From positions 1 to 50,320 of the forward strand of contig JAZDOK010000090.1 in the NCBI GenBank assembly GCA_043798715.1: a stretch of 50,320 bases of DNA, given 5' to 3'. This DNA comes from JAZDOK01 sp043798715 (lineage in GTDB: Bacteria; Vulcanimicrobiota; JAZDOK01). The position numbers and the translations under genes were made by a program. The notes under the pieces were generated by a model. That model saw only the letters and a program-made list of their open reading frames with translations, was not told the DNA's origin and did not search any database. This document shows, one piece after another, positions 40,234-49,507 of this stretch (positions are counted from its first letter, which is position 1; every line of letters begins with the position of its first letter).

Positions 40234-40761
40234 CTAGGGCGTGTGCGGATTTTTTAGAGTTATGAGGAGAATCTCGGGAGGGGCTAATAACCGGATAGGC
40301 GGGCCGACCGTACCGATGCCGTTTGAGATAAAGGCGGTCCCGGATTTTATCTCCCTGCGTCCTGAGCGGTATTTTTCTCCATAGCGGGAAGGCACGAAAG
40401 GCCCCCACAGGCCGAACAGCGTCACCTGTCCCCCATGGGTGTGCCCGCAGAGGACGAGATCGGGTCCGTCTTTCGGGAGTAATTCGAGGTAATCGGGGTT
40501 GTGGCTTAGGAGTAGGACGAAGTCGTTCTTTTTAGTGTCCCGCATCGTCGCCTGGAGATCCTGGGTGCCTTCCCACAAATCCCCCACTCCGCCAAGCCGG
40601 ATTTTGGCTCCGCCTATCTTTAGCCAGATGGCATGATTCTCAATGAGGGGGATCTGCGCCTTCTTCATCTCCTGGCGCGAGCGCTCGACATGCGCCCAGT
40701 AGTCGTGGTTGCCCAGCACTCCGTAAACGCCCAGGGGAGCCTTCAGACCTTGCTTTTCCAA
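40234..40761 (-). pseudogene. 5'-truncated metallophosphoesterase (YaeI-like)
   Basis: The 175 residues left match the C-terminal two thirds of YaeI-type metallophosphoesterases: APLGVYGVLGNHDYW, then FVLLLSHNPDYL, then LVLCGHTHGGQVTLFGLWGP and TAFISNGIGT. The normal N-terminal part, with the DxH and GDxxD metal ligands and the membrane anchor, is missing. Upstream the frame stays open for about 25 codons (ending at TAA near 40838) but reads unrelated sequence. A TTG at 40761 is the only start near the break. Half the metal site is gone, so a working enzyme is very unlikely. The break probably reflects a deletion or insertion at this accessory locus. Confidence 0.7.
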
Positions 40762-40950
40762 TCTAAATTTGCTCCAGATATTTACGGGAAAATCATGAGT
40801 TTCTCCTGCATTATTGTAAAAAAGGCACGGCCTGCGGGGTATTTTTTATCTCTTTACTCTGTATTTTTTTATTTATTTTATGGTATAATAAAAGCGTTCG
40901 GTAAACTGGCAAGCTGAATGCGATGGCTTAAGAATGGGAGGTTTAACATA

Positions 40951-41658
40951 ATGAAATTTGGAAAACTCTTCATGTTTCTTCTTTTCCTCCTGCTGGTTCT
41001 TATCCTGGCGGTAGCTTATCTTAAAAACAGAGCCGGTGAAGAAGAGCTCCGGGCCAAGCATCTCCGGGAACAATTAAGCCAGAGACAGGCGGAGACAGCG
41101 GCACAAGCGCTTAAGATGGAAGCCAAATCCCCCCGCGCAGAACGCGAAAAAAACTGGCCAGGCACCTTCATACCCCCGCCTCCCACTACTTCGCGCCAGG
41201 ATCTTAACTCAACAATTAAGGACCTCACCATTCTGGTAAAAAAGCAGAACAGGATCATCGAATCGCTTATAAAAGCGCTCAATTATTATAAAAAAGCCTC
41301 GATCCAGATGCCGAAAACTGAAAAGTTCAACCCGAGGAACGAACCGCCTCCCGCCCCTCCTGCCCCTCCCGCCCAGACCCCCCTTCCCGTGCCGCCTACT
41401 TCTCAGGCCGTCTCTACCATTCCCCCGGCCAACCAGGCCCCATCCAGGTGGACTAAAGAGGATGAACAGCGTTTCCGCGATCGAGAGGCGCAGAAATTAA
41501 AAGCCCGGCAGGAGCTGGATCAGGAAATATTGAAAAACACCCAGCAGCTCAAAGAAGAAGCGCAGAAATATGACAAATACTTTCAGAATATTAAACCAAA
41601 GGGAGACTTCAAGGAGCTGGAGCGGGTTAAAGGGAAGCTACTGGAAGGAAATAATTAA
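40951..41658 (+). CDS. Membrane-anchored coiled-coil protein, Pro-rich, unknown
   Basis: From ATG 40951 (GGGAGG nine bases upstream) the product has 235 residues. One membrane helix lies at the N-terminus (LFMFLLFLLLVLILAVAYL), followed by a charged coiled coil (EEELRAKHLREQLSQRQAET), a Pro-rich spacer (EPPPAPPAPPAQTPLPVPPT) and a second coiled coil to the end. The plan resembles periplasmic spacer proteins. A TATAAT at 40884-40889 lies 60 bases upstream, though no good -35 goes with it. It converges on the MFS gene. No family recognised. Confidence 0.7.
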   Translation: MKFGKLFMFLLFLLLVLILAVAYLKNRAGEEELRAKHLREQLSQRQAETAAQALKMEAKSPRAEREKNWPGTFIPPPPTTSRQDLNSTIKDLTILVKKQNRIIESLIKALNYYKKASIQMPKTEKFNPRNEPPPAPPAPPAQTPLPVPPTSQAVSTIPPANQAPSRWTKEDEQRFRDREAQKLKARQELDQEILKNTQQLKEEAQKYDKYFQNIKPKGDFKELERVKGKLLEGNN

Positions 41659-41691
41659 TACCCGGCAGCCTTAACCACGCTGAACCGGGAC

Positions 41692-42960
41692 TCAATATTT
41701 GTTCATGAAGACTTTCGCCTCGCTGTCGGTGACGACGTCGTTGCCACCCTCCAGCAGGCGGGCAAAGTAGATAACGGCCGAAGTGAGCACCAGGATGGCT
41801 CCCAGGCCGATGAGCACCCAGAAAGAACCGATGATGTCCGCCAGCCAGCCGGCCAGGAAGATGGAAAGCGGAATGGTACCGAAGGCGACCGTCAGGATGA
41901 TCCCGAAAATCCGCCCCAGGATCTTTTCGGAAAAACTGCTCTGGATGTAGGAGACGATTCTGACCTCCGTGATGGTGCTGCAGAAACCAATCAGGGCCAT
42001 CGCCAGGAGAGAAAGAACAAGATAATGGCTCATCCCTACGATAATTACCGCTATGGCGATGGCGATGTTGGAATAATAAAGAAAGAACTTAAGGTGACGG
42101 AAGCGGTCAAAAATCTTGATGAGAAACGAGGCGAGGAGCTTGCCCACCGTCAGAAACGTAATGAAACTGCCGAAAACCTGCGCCTTGTTCAGAGTCGAAA
42201 TATCCAGAAATCTCATCTTCTCCGCCAGGTCCGGAAGGAGAATCGGCAGGGGGTAATAGGTGAAATTGACCGCGATACAGCAGAGCAGGATGGCCTTGAG
42301 CGGACTGTTTTTCATTATGAGAGCAAGCCCCTCCCGAATGTCCTCCAGCATGGTGCCCGAGGTTTCGTAGGTGGCACCCTCCTTGGGCACCCTCATCATA
42401 AGTATGCAGACGGCGGAGATGAAGAAGGAGAGACCGTCAACAATAAAGGCGCTCGCCGGACCCCAACAGGTGAGCAGAAGCGCGCCCAGAGCCGGACCGA
42501 TGATGCCCCCGATCTGGATGGTCGTCCTGGCGATGGCATTGGCGCTGTTCAACTCTTCTTTCCTGACTATGTCCGGTATTATGGCCATCTCGGCCGGCTG
42601 GAAGAAGGCGGTTCCCAAAGAAATCATAACGGCGACCAGGTAGAGATGCCAGGCCGAAAGACAGTGGTAATAGATGCAGACGGGGATGAGAAAAGAGGCC
42701 AGGCCCCGCAGAATATCCGTCAGGATCATGACCCGGATTTTGCCGAATCGGTCCACGATGGCCCCCGCCCATAGGCCCACTATGAGCCCCGGCAGAGCCT
42801 GGCAGATGCCGGTGATGGCCGTGGTCGTGTTCAGGCCGGTGAGATCCCGCACCAGGAGGAGAAGGGCGATATAACTTATAAAAGACCCCAGGCGGGAGGT
42901 GAGTTGTCCCACCCAGAAAATAAAAAGCTGCCTGTTCCTGAAAAGAAGCCAATTCTTCAT
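41692..42960 (-). CDS. MFS transporter, drug/siderophore exporter type
   Basis: From ATG 42960 the product has 422 residues and about 12 membrane segments. It begins MKNWLLFRNRQLFIFWVGQL, a typical opening of the MFS_3 (EntS-like) group, and has the loop motif GLWAGAIVDRFGKIRVMILT after helix 2, plus AEMAIIPDIVRKEELNSANA in the second half of the N-domain. It is likely a proton-driven exporter; the substrate is unknown. The promoter described at 42967-42996 places the transcription start on the ATG itself, so the start is preferred over 42984. Confidence 0.82.
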   Translation of the reverse strand: MKNWLLFRNRQLFIFWVGQLTSRLGSFISYIALLLLVRDLTGLNTTTAITGICQALPGLIVGLWAGAIVDRFGKIRVMILTDILRGLASFLIPVCIYYHCLSAWHLYLVAVMISLGTAFFQPAEMAIIPDIVRKEELNSANAIARTTIQIGGIIGPALGALLLTCWGPASAFIVDGLSFFISAVCILMMRVPKEGATYETSGTMLEDIREGLALIMKNSPLKAILLCCIAVNFTYYPLPILLPDLAEKMRFLDISTLNKAQVFGSFITFLTVGKLLASFLIKIFDRFRHLKFFLYYSNIAIAIAVIIVGMSHYLVLSLLAMALIGFCSTITEVRIVSYIQSSFSEKILGRIFGIILTVAFGTIPLSIFLAGWLADIIGSFWVLIGLGAILVLTSAVIYFARLLEGGNDVVTDSEAKVFMNKY

Positions 42961-42966
42961 AGGCCG

Positions 42967-42996
42967 ATTATACCCAATCATCACTTGAAATGTAAA
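42967..42996 (-). promoter_or_regulatory. Promoter giving an apparently leaderless MFS mRNA
   Basis: On the minus strand TTTACA (42991-42996), 18 bases and TATAAT (42967-42972). Six bases separate the -10 from ATG 42960, so transcription should begin at or next to the A of the start codon. No Shine-Dalgarno sequence is present. Confidence 0.5.
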
Positions 42997-43034
42997 GGAG
43001 CTTCAAAATTTAATATTCAATCCCGGGGGTAAAA

Positions 43035-43583
43035 CTATTCCGTCGTTCCTTGGATTTTCAATTCGGGCTTCTGTCCCGAGGTGTTCAGGATCCCGGTTAT
43101 GATGTAGCGGCCGGGCTTGGACGGTCTTCCTGCGTAGTCCCTCTGATCCCAGGATGCCTCAAAAAAACGTTCTCCCCCGGGCACAATCGCGATCTTTCTG
43201 GAAACCTTGTAGACGGCATCTTCGTAGAGGTGGCGCCAGACTTCGGGAAAATAGTGAAAGAAGATGAGATTGACATCCCTCTGAACGATGAAATCCGCAT
43301 GCTTGTCAGTCTCGAAACGAAGTACGACAGGCTTCTTCCCGATATTTTTCAGCGCCAATCGAAGTCCGATCCTCTCCCCGGAGTGATAGCTCGTCTTCTC
43401 CATCTCCAGAGTATAAAGCAGGTCGCCCTGCTTCATGGCGGCGGCGGCGCTGAGTGGATGCCGCCGGGCATAGATTAATGGGAAAAAAATAAGGTATAAA
43501 ATGATAATTCCCAGAAAAATCGACGAAAAACAGATTAACTGATGGCGGAAGCTTGTCGGCCTGGGATGTCTTTTGCGTTTCAT
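43035..43583 (-). CDS. Membrane-anchored BsuPI-domain protein
   Basis: This is a 182-residue protein with an N-terminal membrane anchor (FSSIFLGIIILYLIFFPLIY). The remainder is a beta-sandwich resembling the BsuPI proteinase-inhibitor domain: YTLEMEKTSYHSGERIGLRL, then GKKPVVLRFETDKHADFIVQ, then FFEASWDQRDYAGRPSKPGR with the characteristic W-D..G..PG-Y ending. BsuPI of Bacillus inhibits an intracellular protease; here it is probably periplasmic. It is divergent from the exported protein at 43679. Confidence 0.7.
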   Translation of the reverse strand: MKRKRHPRPTSFRHQLICFSSIFLGIIILYLIFFPLIYARRHPLSAAAAMKQGDLLYTLEMEKTSYHSGERIGLRLALKNIGKKPVVLRFETDKHADFIVQRDVNLIFFHYFPEVWRHLYEDAVYKVSRKIAIVPGGERFFEASWDQRDYAGRPSKPGRYIITGILNTSGQKPELKIQGTTE

Positions 43584-43678
43584 TCCTCAAGACTTCTTCC
43601 TGAATAGATATTTCGACCTCTAACTGAGAGGATATTTTGTCGCCCAAGTGGAATATCCTTCCCCGGAGGCGAGTCTTC

Positions 43679-44812
43679 ATGACATTTATTCAGAGAGCGT
43701 TTATGGTTTTTTGTGTTCTTTTCTGGACCTTCTGTCTTTCGGGAATGGCAGCCGGCCAGGTTAACGGCATGGTTACCCTGCTCCAGGAGGATTCCATCAA
43801 GATCAACCGGGGCCTTTCTCAGGGCGTTCAGGCCGATATGGAGTTTTTTGTCTATCGGATTGGAAAGCCAATCGCGAAAATCAAGGTCTATCAGATTGAT
43901 GACTACTCTTCCTGGGGGCGAGCTCTTTATTTGACGCCGGGGGAGGCGATAAAAGTCGGCGACGTCGTCACTTCCGAGGCTCTGGCGCCTTCCTTCGCGG
44001 CAGGCCCTGGACCCGAGACAACTCTTCAATCTCCCCCCCCTGGAGCTCCTGCGCCTCCCCCCACGGAGGCCCCCGCCTCTTTTCCATCGGAGGGAACTCC
44101 TCAACCCCCCCAGTCTGCAGTCTCCTCCCCGCCCCCGCTTCTCCGCGCAGAAGATGTAACGAAGAGGTATGAGAAAAAATGCAAGCAGAACACCCGGCGC
44201 TTCTCCGTAAGTCTCAAGGGAAAGGGCTCCATATCCATCAGTCCCTTCGACGTCCTCAACCTTCTCTCAACCACCGGAATCTTCACGGGAGGCTTATCCA
44301 GCTCGGTTAATCCCTATTACCTCGGCTCCATCGGCGCCGATATGTACTCGAAGTATCAATACTCCAAGGGCCAGTCCCAGGGCGCCTCTTCCTCAATTGA
44401 CGTGGTCTACTGGGACAATGAAATGGCGGATGTCTACTCCGACTACGTCTGCCTGAAAGAGGCCTGCACCGATGAGGCCATGCGGCAGTCAATGCGTAAG
44501 GATGTCTATAATCAGAAAGGCCTGGACAAGAGCATCGTATTCTTCGTCATTATAAACAACAAAGGGCCGGGAGTGATGCAACTGGCGCCCTTCTCGTGGC
44601 ACTTTTATCTTCTGGCCAAGGACGGCACCCGCATCAAGGCCGAAAAATACGATGAAGTCCTGGATCGTGCCTTGAATCCCAACGCCGACACCAACGGCTA
44701 CATCTACTTCCCCCGCTATGACGTGAACGGCCAGAGCGTCCTGGGCAGTGGTTCAGTCAAGGTCCAGCTCGAGGAAGTCATGGGAAAGAAACAGATCCTC
44801 GAATTCAAATAG
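43679..44812 (+). CDS. Exported protein with Pro-rich linker, unknown
   Basis: From ATG 43679 (GGAGG nine bases upstream) the product has 377 residues: signal peptide FMVFCVLFWTFCLSGMAAG, a small beta domain with a GLSQGVQADMEFFVYR motif common in flagellar FlgT-like and secretin-associated proteins, a Pro-rich linker (SPPPGAPAPPPTEAPASFPS), then a C-terminal beta-rich domain (KSIVFFVIINNKGPGVMQLA). It may be envelope-associated. The C-terminal domain is not recognised. It ends 20 bases before the aminotransferase gene. Confidence 0.65.
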   Translation: MTFIQRAFMVFCVLFWTFCLSGMAAGQVNGMVTLLQEDSIKINRGLSQGVQADMEFFVYRIGKPIAKIKVYQIDDYSSWGRALYLTPGEAIKVGDVVTSEALAPSFAAGPGPETTLQSPPPGAPAPPPTEAPASFPSEGTPQPPQSAVSSPPPLLRAEDVTKRYEKKCKQNTRRFSVSLKGKGSISISPFDVLNLLSTTGIFTGGLSSSVNPYYLGSIGADMYSKYQYSKGQSQGASSSIDVVYWDNEMADVYSDYVCLKEACTDEAMRQSMRKDVYNQKGLDKSIVFFVIINNKGPGVMQLAPFSWHFYLLAKDGTRIKAEKYDEVLDRALNPNADTNGYIYFPRYDVNGQSVLGSGSVKVQLEEVMGKKQILEFK

Positions 44813-44831
44813 CAACTACCGGGGGTGTTTC

Positions 44832-46031
44832 ATGAAAGAATATGCTTTTTCCGGGCGCATGGAGCGCCTGGGCGGCGAAGGCGCCTTTGAAGTCTTAAGA
44901 AGAGCCAGGGCCCTGGAGGCCCAGGGCAAGAAAATTATTCATCTGCAGATTGGAGAACCGGACTTCGACACTCCCTTAAATATCAGGGAGAAGGCCATCC
45001 AGGCGCTCAAGGACGGCCACACTCACTACACGCCCTCAACGGGGATCCTGGAACTCAGGCAGACCGTAGCCAAATATATTTCCAGAACCAGGAAAATCGA
45101 GGTGACCCCGGAAAACGTGGTCATCAATCCGGGAGGAAGGCCCATCATTTTCCATGCCCTGCTGGCCTGCGTGGATCACGGGGACGAGGTCCTCTACCCA
45201 AATCCAGGTTATCCAGGTTACCAATCCATCATCTCTTTCGCAGGCGGGGTGCCGGTCCCCATTCCTCTTCTCGAGGAAAAGGATTTCCGCTTCGACGTGG
45301 ACGACCTCGAAAGGAAGATAACTCCCAAAACCCGGATGATCATACTCAATTCGCCCGGTAATCCGACCGGCGGAATCCTGACCTACGAGGATCTGGAAAA
45401 AATTGCCTACCTGGCTAAAAAGCACGACCTCCTGGTCTTTTCAGATGAAATATACTCCCGTATCATCTATGAAGGAGAGCACCACAGCATCGCTTCCTTC
45501 GGGGGGATGCCGGAGCGGACGATCCTCCTTGACGGTTTTTCGAAGACATACGCCATGACCGGCTGGCGTCTGGGATACGGCGTGATGCCGAAGGAGATCG
45601 CCGAACGGATCATCAAGCTGACTCTCAATTCCCTCTCCTGCGTCGCCACTTTCGTTCAGATGGCCGGAATAGAGGCCCTTGAAGGCCCACAGGACGCCGT
45701 GGAATCAATGGTTGAGGAATTCAGAAAACGCCGCGATTTCATCGTGGACGGTCTAAACAAAATCCCCGGAATATCATGCCGCAAACCCCACGGAGCCTTC
45801 TACGTCCTTCCGAATGTCAAAAAACTTGGGATGAAGACAAAAGAGCTGGAAGTTTATCTCATGGAAGAGGCCGGAGTGGCCTGCCTGGCGGGAGCCGCCT
45901 TCGGACAGTACGGAGAAGGCTACATGCGCCTTTCATACGCCAATTCCATGGAAAACCTCTCTAAAGCCCTCTCCCAGATTAAAGAGGCGGTCATAAAACT
46001 TCCCGCGCTTCAGGGGACAGTTTGCAAATAA
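44832..46031 (+). CDS. Class I/II PLP-dependent aminotransferase
   Basis: From ATG 44832 the product has 399 residues. Signatures are KKIIHLQIGEPDFDTPLNIR, the PLP-ring Asp/Tyr segment LVFSDEIYSRIIYEG, the cofactor lysine in DGFSKTYAMTGWRLGYGV, and YMRLSYANSMENLSKAL with the substrate Arg. It belongs to the aspartate/LL-diaminopimelate aminotransferase-like group; substrate cannot be fixed. The frame extends upstream inside the preceding gene, so the later ATG is preferred. It is followed by the solute-binding protein gene after 25 bases. Confidence 0.9.
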   Translation: MKEYAFSGRMERLGGEGAFEVLRRARALEAQGKKIIHLQIGEPDFDTPLNIREKAIQALKDGHTHYTPSTGILELRQTVAKYISRTRKIEVTPENVVINPGGRPIIFHALLACVDHGDEVLYPNPGYPGYQSIISFAGGVPVPIPLLEEKDFRFDVDDLERKITPKTRMIILNSPGNPTGGILTYEDLEKIAYLAKKHDLLVFSDEIYSRIIYEGEHHSIASFGGMPERTILLDGFSKTYAMTGWRLGYGVMPKEIAERIIKLTLNSLSCVATFVQMAGIEALEGPQDAVESMVEEFRKRRDFIVDGLNKIPGISCRKPHGAFYVLPNVKKLGMKTKELEVYLMEEAGVACLAGAAFGQYGEGYMRLSYANSMENLSKALSQIKEAVIKLPALQGTVCK

Positions 46032-46056
46032 CAGTATCAGAAGGAGGCAAACAAAA

Positions 46057-47292
46057 ATGAAACATGCAATGAGACTTTTGGGCCTGGCCGTCCTGCTCAC
46101 TCTGGCGGCACTACCCGGATGGACCAGGGAGAGCTCGAAAACCGAGCTCCATTTCTGGTACTCAATCCCCACCCCTTACTCCGAGGTCATGGATCGGCTT
46201 CTGCAAAAATGCGCCGAGGAATCAACCCGCAGCTTCACCGTCCAGGCCAAAAACTTTTCCTCCAACGCCGAACTTCTCAAGGCCCTCCTGGAGGATAACA
46301 ATACGCCCGATATTGCCATCGTCGACACCCGCTGGCTGGACGAGTTGATCAAATCCGACCGGATCATCCCGGCCGAGGACGTCATCCTGAAACTTGGAGA
46401 ATTCGCCCTGCTTTCCTACAAGACTGATAACTACAAACCCCAGTTGAACATGAATACCCGCGAAGACAAACTGTGGGCGCTGCCGGCTTATGCTCTCAAC
46501 TACGGCCTGATCTGGAACAAGGACCTCTTTGCAAAGGCCAAAATCGCCAAGCCTCCCGCCAACTGGAATGATTTTCTCAAGTACGCCAAAAAACTAACCA
46601 AAATTCAGGCCGACCAGTGGGGCTTCTATTTCCCCCTCGACCCGCCCACCCTCGGGATCCTCTTCCAAATCGCCCTATGGCAGTCCGGATCCAGCCTCTA
46701 TGATTTTGAGAAGAACGCCTTCACCTTCAACAACGAGATCGCCTTAAAGGCTATTCAGCGCTGGTCCGACCTGATTCACAAGAACAAGATTGCCCCGTCC
46801 AGCGAACCTTGCGACATGAAAAACGTGGCCATGTTCCTCGGAACTTCCGAAGATCTTCTGCGCTACGAGGAAGAGGGTCTTAAACTGGACGTCGTTCCCA
46901 TACCCACCAAGCAGAGCGCGGCCTCCTATCTCAAATCATGGAGCTTTGTTATCTTCAAGAAACCGGATGCCCGCCTCTTTGAAACCGCCCAGTTTGCCGC
47001 CTGGATCAGTGAACTACCCCAGATTACGGAGTGGGTCTCCAGTACAAAATTCATCGCCGTCAACAAGCGTATGATGGGAAAACCGGAATACTTCCCGGTG
47101 CGCCAGGCCCACCCGGGACTCAACAACCTCATCAAGTCACTCGACAACTCAAAAATAACCCCTTACCTCAAGGGATATGAGGAAGTGCTTGAAATCATCG
47201 GCAAAAACCTCTCCGAGGCCCTGCGTTGCAACGGCGACCTCAAGGCGGCCCTCGAAAAATCTGAGGCCGAGGCCAACAGCCTTCTCAAGTAA
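46057..47292 (+). CDS. ABC transporter family 1 extracellular solute-binding protein
   Basis: This is a 411-residue protein with a signal peptide (LLGLAVLLTLAALPGWT) lacking a lipobox. ELHFWYSIPTPYSEVMDRLL, LLKALLEDNNTPDIAIVDTR and LPAYALNYGLIWNKDLFAKA are typical of family-1 sugar-binding proteins such as UgpB or MalE relatives. AGGAGG lies upstream. No permease or ATPase gene is next to it: it stands at the end of a run and is followed by a terminator, so its partners must be elsewhere. Confidence 0.86.
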   Translation: MKHAMRLLGLAVLLTLAALPGWTRESSKTELHFWYSIPTPYSEVMDRLLQKCAEESTRSFTVQAKNFSSNAELLKALLEDNNTPDIAIVDTRWLDELIKSDRIIPAEDVILKLGEFALLSYKTDNYKPQLNMNTREDKLWALPAYALNYGLIWNKDLFAKAKIAKPPANWNDFLKYAKKLTKIQADQWGFYFPLDPPTLGILFQIALWQSGSSLYDFEKNAFTFNNEIALKAIQRWSDLIHKNKIAPSSEPCDMKNVAMFLGTSEDLLRYEEEGLKLDVVPIPTKQSAASYLKSWSFVIFKKPDARLFETAQFAAWISELPQITEWVSSTKFIAVNKRMMGKPEYFPVRQAHPGLNNLIKSLDNSKITPYLKGYEEVLEIIGKNLSEALRCNGDLKAALEKSEAEANSLLK

Positions 47293-47316
47293 CCCGGCAA
47301 AATTCTTCCGAAACAG

Positions 47317-47352
47317 GCCGCCCGTGCTGACTTAACAGCATGGGCGGCTTTT
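47317..47352 (+). terminator. Rho-independent terminator after the solute-binding protein gene
   Basis: GCCGCCCGTGCTG and CAGCATGGGCGGC form a 13-pair stem with one G-T pair and a six-base loop, followed by TTTT. It is the clearest terminator in the window and lies 25 bases after the stop. Confidence 0.8.
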
Positions 47353-47366
47353 CTGAAGGAACTGGG

Positions 47367-49427
47367 ATGAGCCGAAAAAAAAAGAAGAAAACGCCCTTGA
47401 TAAGGGAGCAAGAAAACACCGTAACACCGCGGGAAACCGGTCCTTCTTATTTTCTTAAAATCCATGCGGTTCCCCCTGCTCTCTTCCTCGGGCTTTTTCT
47501 TCTTTATGCCCTCATGCTCTGCCCCGATGTCCCGGCCGGAGACAGCGGCGAACTCATCACGGCGGCGGCCACCTGCGGAATCGCCCACCCTCCCGGCTAT
47601 CCCCTCTTCACGATGCTGGGCAAGCTCTTCACCTTCATTCCATACGGCACGATCGCCTGGCGGGTCAACCTGATGTCCGCCCTCCTTCACGCCGCCGCGG
47701 CCACGCTGACATACGGCATTCTTCTTCTCACCCTCCGAAGCGCGATCCCGGCCCTGGTCGGCGCCCTCTTCCTGGCCTTCTCGACCATTTTCTGGCGCTA
47801 CTCCCTTGTAGCCGAAGTTTTTCCCTTGAACGACTTCCTGCTGGCCTTCCTGATCTTTCTACTTATCTTCCGGGCTGAAAAAATCTCTCAGACCGGACCG
47901 TCTTCCGTACAGCCTTTGGAAAAGGGCCTTCTCTTTCTCTGGTGCTTCCTCCTGGGCCTGGCCTTCTCCAACCACCTCACCATCCTTTTCGTCCTTCCGG
48001 CCTTCATCTATTTCTTCTGGCGGAGCGATCCTTTTGCCCTGAAACCCGGGGTGCTCCTCACCGGCTTTCTCTTTTTCCTCCTGGGCCTTCTGCCTTACCT
48101 CTACCTCCCCCTGGCCTCCGCAGCCGGCCCCTATCTCAACTGGGACAACCCCTCGGAACCGGCAGGCTTTCTGCGTCTGGTCACCCGCTCCGACTACGGC
48201 ACCCTGACCCTCTCCCCGACCGACACCAGCCGCCCCTCCCCTTTTCTTCAGATACCCATCTACCTGTCATCCCTGGGGCGGGAATTTACCATCGTCGGCC
48301 TTATCCTGGCCCTGCTCGGTCTCTGGGGACTCTTTAAGAAAAACCGCCGGCTCTTCAATTTTCTCATTATGGGTTTTCTTCTCAGCGGACCGCTCTTTCT
48401 CATGATGGGAAACATGGATCCGGGAAAGCCCTCTTTCCCGGCCGTCATTGCCCGCTTTCACTTAATGCCGGGACTTTTTTTCTCCCTCTTCATCGGCTTT
48501 GGAGCAAATTTCATCCTTAAAAATCTCCCCGCCCTTTGGCAAGACCGTTCCTGGAAAAATGCCGTCAATGCGGCATTGGCTCTTCTTCTCCTTGCCTCGA
48601 TCCTGCTGCCTTTCCTGATGCACTTCGCACCCGTCATCCAGAGGGCAAACTATCTAACCCGCGACTACGGCGAAAACGCCCTGCTTGGCCTGCCGGAAAA
48701 CGCGCTGCTCCTGGCCACGGGCGACACCTTCCTGGCCTCGCTGGACTACCTCAAGGCCGCCGAAAAGATGAGGCCCGACGTCCTGATCGTGGAGGAGAAA
48801 GTCAAGTTTCCCTGGTATGTCAGCCAGCTTAAGAAGCGCTGCCCCAAGCTCAGCATCCCCTTCGATTGCGTGGACATGAAAACCCATTTCATCCGGGACA
48901 TCGTGGACGCCAACATAAAAAGATTCCCAATCTTCGTCCACCACTCCAGCGACGCCTCCCTCCGCGATCATTACGACCTTCTGCCCCTGGGACTGGTCAC
49001 CCGCGTCCTCCCGAAGGGACAGCTCCCCGCCGCCCGGGATTATCAAAAACAACTTGAAATCGCCCTGGGTCGCTGCCATGTGCGCGACCAGGAACGCCTG
49101 AACCATCTTCAGCCCTTTGATTTTGAAAACGAAATTCTCTACAGTTATGCCATGATGCACTACGATATCGGGAACGCCTGGATCCGCTGGAACGAGTTTC
49201 AGAAGGCTGAAAAATCATGGCTCCGGGCCGTCGCCCTCTCCCCGGAAACGGCCGCGCCCTACAAGGACCTGGGGGTCCTTTATGCCTACCACGCCAGGTC
49301 TCCCGGCTCCGGCGCCCTTGCGGTCGAGTACTGGCAAAAATACCTTACTCTTAATCCCCGCGACCCCGATCGCGAAAAAATCGAGAGTGAGATCGCCCGC
49401 ATCCTGAGTCAAACGGATAAGAAGTGA
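47367..49427 (+). CDS. DUF2723 membrane protein with C-terminal TPR
   Basis: From ATG 47367 the product has 686 residues. About ten membrane helices occupy the first 420 residues, with the DUF2723 signature AGDSGELITAAATCGIAHPP and GYPLFTMLGKLFTFIPYGT after the first helix. The Asp in AGDSGE is in the position of the catalytic acidic residue of GT-C glycosyltransferases. After the membrane part comes a soluble domain (NALLLATGDTFLASLDYLKA) and a final TPR-like region (MMHYDIGNAWIRWNEFQKAE, then ETAAPYKDLGVLYAYHA). It may transfer sugars from a lipid carrier to an extracytoplasmic acceptor. AAGGA lies six bases upstream; the terminator of the preceding gene overlaps its leader. Confidence 0.83.
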   Translation: MSRKKKKKTPLIREQENTVTPRETGPSYFLKIHAVPPALFLGLFLLYALMLCPDVPAGDSGELITAAATCGIAHPPGYPLFTMLGKLFTFIPYGTIAWRVNLMSALLHAAAATLTYGILLLTLRSAIPALVGALFLAFSTIFWRYSLVAEVFPLNDFLLAFLIFLLIFRAEKISQTGPSSVQPLEKGLLFLWCFLLGLAFSNHLTILFVLPAFIYFFWRSDPFALKPGVLLTGFLFFLLGLLPYLYLPLASAAGPYLNWDNPSEPAGFLRLVTRSDYGTLTLSPTDTSRPSPFLQIPIYLSSLGREFTIVGLILALLGLWGLFKKNRRLFNFLIMGFLLSGPLFLMMGNMDPGKPSFPAVIARFHLMPGLFFSLFIGFGANFILKNLPALWQDRSWKNAVNAALALLLLASILLPFLMHFAPVIQRANYLTRDYGENALLGLPENALLLATGDTFLASLDYLKAAEKMRPDVLIVEEKVKFPWYVSQLKKRCPKLSIPFDCVDMKTHFIRDIVDANIKRFPIFVHHSSDASLRDHYDLLPLGLVTRVLPKGQLPAARDYQKQLEIALGRCHVRDQERLNHLQPFDFENEILYSYAMMHYDIGNAWIRWNEFQKAEKSWLRAVALSPETAAPYKDLGVLYAYHARSPGSGALAVEYWQKYLTLNPRDPDREKIESEIARILSQTDKK

Positions 49428-49507
49428 AACTCCCTACTCGCCGCGGTGGGGCCGGTCAGCCACCTTTCAGAGTTCCGTCATCATAAAAGTCAGTATGCCT
49501 TGCAGAA

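Noticed and set aside
43040..43050. GAACGACGGAA resembling the conserved RNA loop
   Set aside because: It is the coding end of the BsuPI-domain gene and has no flanking stem; chance match.
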